Positions 61,087 to 64,000 of a stretch of 64,000 nt of DNA are shown here, in pieces (positions within the stretch are counted from its first letter, which is position 1; every line of letters begins with the position of its first letter). Source of the stretch: Streptomyces sp. H39-S7 (GTDB lineage: Bacteria > Actinomycetota > Actinomycetes > Streptomycetales > Streptomycetaceae); assembly GCF_027158205.1 (NCBI RefSeq), contig NZ_JAPVLU010000010.1:1-64000 (forward strand), in the 5' to 3' direction. The notes under the pieces were generated by a model that worked only from the letters and a program-made list of their open reading frames with translations, did not search any database and was not told where the DNA came from. The position numbers were made by a program, and so were the translations under genes.

Positions 61087-62064
61087 TCATGCGAGCCGGA
61101 TCCGCGGGTCGATGAGGGCGTAACAGGCGTCGACGACGATGTTCGACAGCACGATGGCGGTGGCACCGACCAGCATCACGGCCATCTCCAGCGGGAGGTT
61201 GGCCTGCAGCACGGCAGCCACGGAGAGCGTTCCGAAACCGTGCAGCCCGAAGGTGGCCTCGGTGATGATCGCGCCGCCGAGCACCGATCCGAGGTCGATA
61301 CCGAAGATGGTGATGATGGAGGCCGCGGTGCCGCGCATCGCGTATCTGAAGAAGACGTAGCGCGAGGACATGCCCTTGGCGCGGGCGGTCCTGACATGGT
61401 CCTCCGACATCTGCTCCACCATCAGCGACCGGGTCTGGCGGCTGTAGTTGGACCAGAAGATCACCGACATGATCAGGCAGGGCAGGATCAGACCGGTGAC
61501 CGAACCCACGGGGTCCGATGTCCAGTCGGGGTCATGGCCGCGGTTCAGCCATCCGAGGTTGGTGGAGAACAGCAGGATGGCCAGCGGGCCGATGAAGTAG
61601 ATCTGGACCGAGTTGCCCACCAGCGAGATGGAGCTGGCGATGCGGTCGAAGGTCTTGCCCTGCTGCCAGGCGGAGAGCAGGCCCAGGCCGACACCGACGG
61701 TGAGGAAGGTGGCCGCTCCGCCGATGGCCAGCGACAGGGTCGTCGGGAAGCGGTCGGTGAGCGTGGGCCAGATCGGCTGGCGGTCGGCGAAGGAGTAGCC
61801 GAAGCAGGGGGCCGGGCAGGGGCCGATCTCGAAGGACCGTCCTACGACGATGCCCTTCATGTAGTGCCAGTACTGCAGGTAGACCGGTTGGTCCAGGCCC
61901 AGGTTCTTGCGGATCTGGGCGACGTTCTGCGGGTCGCACTGCTTTCCGCAGGAGAGCATGGCCGGATCCGTGGGAAGAACGAAGAAGAGAAAGTACGTGA
62001 CAGCGCTGATGGCCAGGAGGATGACGGCGGCACCGAGTACACGTCGAACGAGGAAACGGAGCAT
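61087..62064 (-). CDS. oligopeptide ABC permease, OppB type (operon 3)
   Basis: The 325-residue permease starts MLRFLVRRVLGAAVILLAIS and has six helices. An unusually long outer loop after the first helix contains four cysteines (LSCGKQCDP and IGPCPAPCFG), which suggests disulfides. The EAA loop is DHVRTARAKGMSSRYVFFRY and the end is ACYALIDPRIRLA. It differs clearly from the B-type permeases of operons 1 and 2. No C-type permease lies between it and the ATPases. Confidence 0.92.
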   Translation of the reverse strand: MLRFLVRRVLGAAVILLAISAVTYFLFFVLPTDPAMLSCGKQCDPQNVAQIRKNLGLDQPVYLQYWHYMKGIVVGRSFEIGPCPAPCFGYSFADRQPIWPTLTDRFPTTLSLAIGGAATFLTVGVGLGLLSAWQQGKTFDRIASSISLVGNSVQIYFIGPLAILLFSTNLGWLNRGHDPDWTSDPVGSVTGLILPCLIMSVIFWSNYSRQTRSLMVEQMSEDHVRTARAKGMSSRYVFFRYAMRGTAASIITIFGIDLGSVLGGAIITEATFGLHGFGTLSVAAVLQANLPLEMAVMLVGATAIVLSNIVVDACYALIDPRIRLA

Positions 62065-62121
62065 CGGACAAGCTCTTCCGTAGGGGCGCGACCGGCGGCG
62101 CCGCGCGGTTCAGTCGGGGCG

Positions 62122-62151
62122 GCCGGCCCCGGTGGTGAGACCGGGGCCGGC
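62122..62151 (-). terminator. stem-loop after opp3 binding-protein gene
   Basis: GCCGGCCCCGGT (62122-62133) and ACCGGGGCCGGC (62140-62151) form a perfect 12-bp stem with a 6-base loop. It lies in the 101-bp gap between binding protein and permease, as in the other two operons. Confidence 0.8.
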
Positions 62152-62165
62152 GCCATGCGCTGGGA

Positions 62166-63944
62166 CTACTTGACGAAGACGGTGCTGGGGTTGATGACGC
62201 CGACCACCTGGTTGTAGGTGATGCCGCCAAGGCCCTCGCCGTAGACGCCGAAGAACTTGTCGAAGAGGAACGGCACCTGGGAGGTGTCGGTCTTCAGGAC
62301 GTACTCCGACAGAGTGCGCCACTCGTCGGCCTGCTTGGTGAGATCGGTGATCTGCTGGATCCGGTCGATCTCGGAGTTGACCTTCGGGTCGTTGAGGAAC
62401 GAGTAGTTGTTGGTGCCGTCCGCCAGGTTGCGGCCGTCCAGGGTCGGCGGGACCACGGTGGAGGCGTTCGGCCAGTCGGCGCCCCAACCGGTGCGGTACA
62501 GGTCGTACGGGGTGTCGACCTTGCCGACGACCGTGTAGTAGCTGGTCGGGTCGATCGCCTTACGGGTGACCTGGAAGCCCGCCTTCTGCAGCGAGTTGGC
62601 GACGATCAGCGAGATGTTCTGCCAGCGCGTGGTGTTGGAGTAGGCGTAGGACAGCTTCGGGTGCTCCTGTCCGGCCTCCTTCAGCAGCTGCTTGGCCTTC
62701 TCGATGTCACCGGTCGGCGCGGAGAGCTTGCCGAACGGGTCGAACGCCTTCCAGCCGGCGACCGTCGGGCTGATGAGCGTGGTGCCGAGCTCGCCCTGGG
62801 CGGCGCCGCCGAACGCGGTCTGCACCTGGGTCATCGGGAACGCGTACGCGATGGCCTGACGAACCTTGGCGTCGGTGATCCGCTTGGTGTTGATGTTCAG
62901 GACCTCGACGTATGGCTGGTACTCGTTGACCGTCCGCGCCTTGTACTGCGGGTTCGTCGACAGGGTCTGCATCTTCTCCGGTGCCGCGGCGCCGGACAGG
63001 TCGATACCGGTCCGGTCGTCGCCGGAGCCGGCCATCAGGCGGTCGGTGAGACCAGGCTGCGCGATACCCAGCGAGAAGTTCCAGCTGTCCGGGTAGGCGT
63101 TGCGGATCGGGTCGGTCTTCGGGTCCCAGTTGGTGTTCCGGACGAAGACCAGCGACTTGCCCGCCTTGTAGCTGGCGATCTTGTACGGGCCCGAGGAGAC
63201 CGGGTGGTTGTTGTACTTGTCCTTGTCGTCCTTGGCTTTCGGTACCGGCGAGATGTTCGGCATCGCCATGGCGTACGGGGCGTCCGGGTGCGCTTCCTTG
63301 AAGTGGAAGACCAGCGTCGAGTCGTCCGGGGCGTCCAGGACGCTCGCGGGGAGCTCCTTGCCCTCGTACGGGCCGGTGTAGGCCTTGCGGTAGTCGGGGC
63401 CGAGAAGCCACTTCTGTACGTACTGCGGCCCCTGCGTCTGGTATCCGGCGAAGAGCCGCTCGATGCCGTACTTCACGTCCTTGGACGTGATCGGGGTCCC
63501 GTCCTCGAACTTCAGGCCGCTCTTGAGCTTGTACGTCCAGGTCTTGGCGCCGTCCGACAGGACACCGGTGTCGGTGGCCAGGTCACCCACCAGGACGGTC
63601 TTCTTCGTCTTGGCGTCGATCTTGTAACCGGTCAGCGTGCGGTTGTAGAGCAGCGAGACCGACATCTGGTCGCTGACGTACTGCTGGCCCGGGTCGAGGT
63701 AGTCGAAGCCGTCCTGCTCCAGGTCATGGACCGTGCCGCCCTTCTTGGCGCCGTCGATCTCGGGCGCGGGGCCGGTGGAGTCGGCGGCGGTACCGAGCCC
63801 GAAGTTCGACGCGGTGGCCTTCGTGCCGCTGGTGCCGTCCTTGCTTCCGGTGTCATTGCTACTGCCGCTGCTGCACGCCGCAGCGAGCGTCAGAGCCCCC
63901 ACCGCCATGCACGCGGAGGCGAAGCGAGCCTTGCGAGATCTCAT
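62166..63944 (-). CDS. oligopeptide-binding lipoprotein of opp operon 3
   Basis: The 592-residue binding protein has a signal peptide (MRSRKARFASACMAVGALTL) with lipobox AAAC at about residue 24 and a Ser/Gly/Thr-rich linker. The SBP_bac_5 fold follows, with KKGGTVHDLEQDGFDYLDPG, FEDGTPITSKDVKYGIERLF, HPVSSGPYKIASYK and the closing FFGVYGEGLGGITYNQVVGV. Its size is close to that I recall for BldKB (about 600 residues). ATG 63944 has CAGGAA upstream. In the BldK order a permease gene would precede it, beyond the right edge of the window. The 56 bp to the edge hold no gene I can identify. Confidence 0.92.
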   Translation of the reverse strand: MRSRKARFASACMAVGALTLAAACSSGSSNDTGSKDGTSGTKATASNFGLGTAADSTGPAPEIDGAKKGGTVHDLEQDGFDYLDPGQQYVSDQMSVSLLYNRTLTGYKIDAKTKKTVLVGDLATDTGVLSDGAKTWTYKLKSGLKFEDGTPITSKDVKYGIERLFAGYQTQGPQYVQKWLLGPDYRKAYTGPYEGKELPASVLDAPDDSTLVFHFKEAHPDAPYAMAMPNISPVPKAKDDKDKYNNHPVSSGPYKIASYKAGKSLVFVRNTNWDPKTDPIRNAYPDSWNFSLGIAQPGLTDRLMAGSGDDRTGIDLSGAAAPEKMQTLSTNPQYKARTVNEYQPYVEVLNINTKRITDAKVRQAIAYAFPMTQVQTAFGGAAQGELGTTLISPTVAGWKAFDPFGKLSAPTGDIEKAKQLLKEAGQEHPKLSYAYSNTTRWQNISLIVANSLQKAGFQVTRKAIDPTSYYTVVGKVDTPYDLYRTGWGADWPNASTVVPPTLDGRNLADGTNNYSFLNDPKVNSEIDRIQQITDLTKQADEWRTLSEYVLKTDTSQVPFLFDKFFGVYGEGLGGITYNQVVGVINPSTVFVK

Positions 63945-64000
63945 GGATTCCTGCCTGTCACAGAACGGAACTGCCACCGATGCCGACGTGCCGGTTTCCG

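Overview
The window is actinobacterial, almost certainly Streptomyces. GC is very high, there are many GTG and TTG starts with purine-rich ribosome-binding sites, and several families are typical of the genus (streptophobe, DUF6777, an AfsR-like regulator, PAS-GAF-PP2C-ATPase regulators, a chitinase preceded by a DasR-type site). The order sdh, typA, then tandem oligopeptide ABC operons recalls, from memory, the Streptomyces coelicolor bldK neighbourhood. No tRNA, rRNA, CRISPR array or complete insertion sequence was seen.

1-12.75 kb: a signalling module. It holds a DUF6777 membrane protein (cut by the left edge), a streptophobe membrane protein, and an operon of a double-FHA ABC transporter, a hypothetical protein and a Hanks-type Ser/Thr kinase. 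Then come an AfsR-like regulator whose Walker A lysine is missing, a DUF4232 lipoprotein, a Uma2-family protein, a short-chain dehydrogenase and an RsbW-like ATP-binding protein with a small partner.

12.75-27.6 kb: housekeeping and regulation. A secreted GH18 chitinase has a dre-like palindrome upstream. It is followed by a proline-rich membrane protein, a GntR/HutC regulator, an NCS1-type permease with an extra cysteine-rich tail, an RpiB-like / SPOR / NUDIX run (the 55-residue SPOR gene is easily missed), two adjacent PAS-GAF-PP2C-ATPase proteins, and PspA with a TPM-domain protein.

27.6-36.8 kb: a three-gene succinate dehydrogenase operon, a lone peptide-binding lipoprotein, typA, and an NTF2-like protein.

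37.3-43.2 kb and 53.0-58.7 kb: two paralogous five-gene oligopeptide ABC operons (binding protein, two permeases, two ATPases). 58.8-63.9 kb: a third, convergent operon that shows only one permease before the right edge. All three have a strong stem-loop directly after the binding-protein gene.

43.3-52.9 kb: the island of most interest. Between the two paralogous opp operons lies a lower-GC class I lanthipeptide cluster transcribed right to left: a 57-residue precursor (52153-52326), LanC, a 46-codon small ORF, a HExxH peptide-hydroxylase-like protein fused to a PqqD-like recognition domain, an ABC exporter without a peptidase domain, and a full-length LanB dehydratase. A C-terminal fragment of an IS30-family transposase lies at its distal edge, which suggests horizontal insertion. 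The prediction is a lanthionine-containing peptide that is also hydroxylated. No leader protease, immunity gene or regulator is visible in the cluster.
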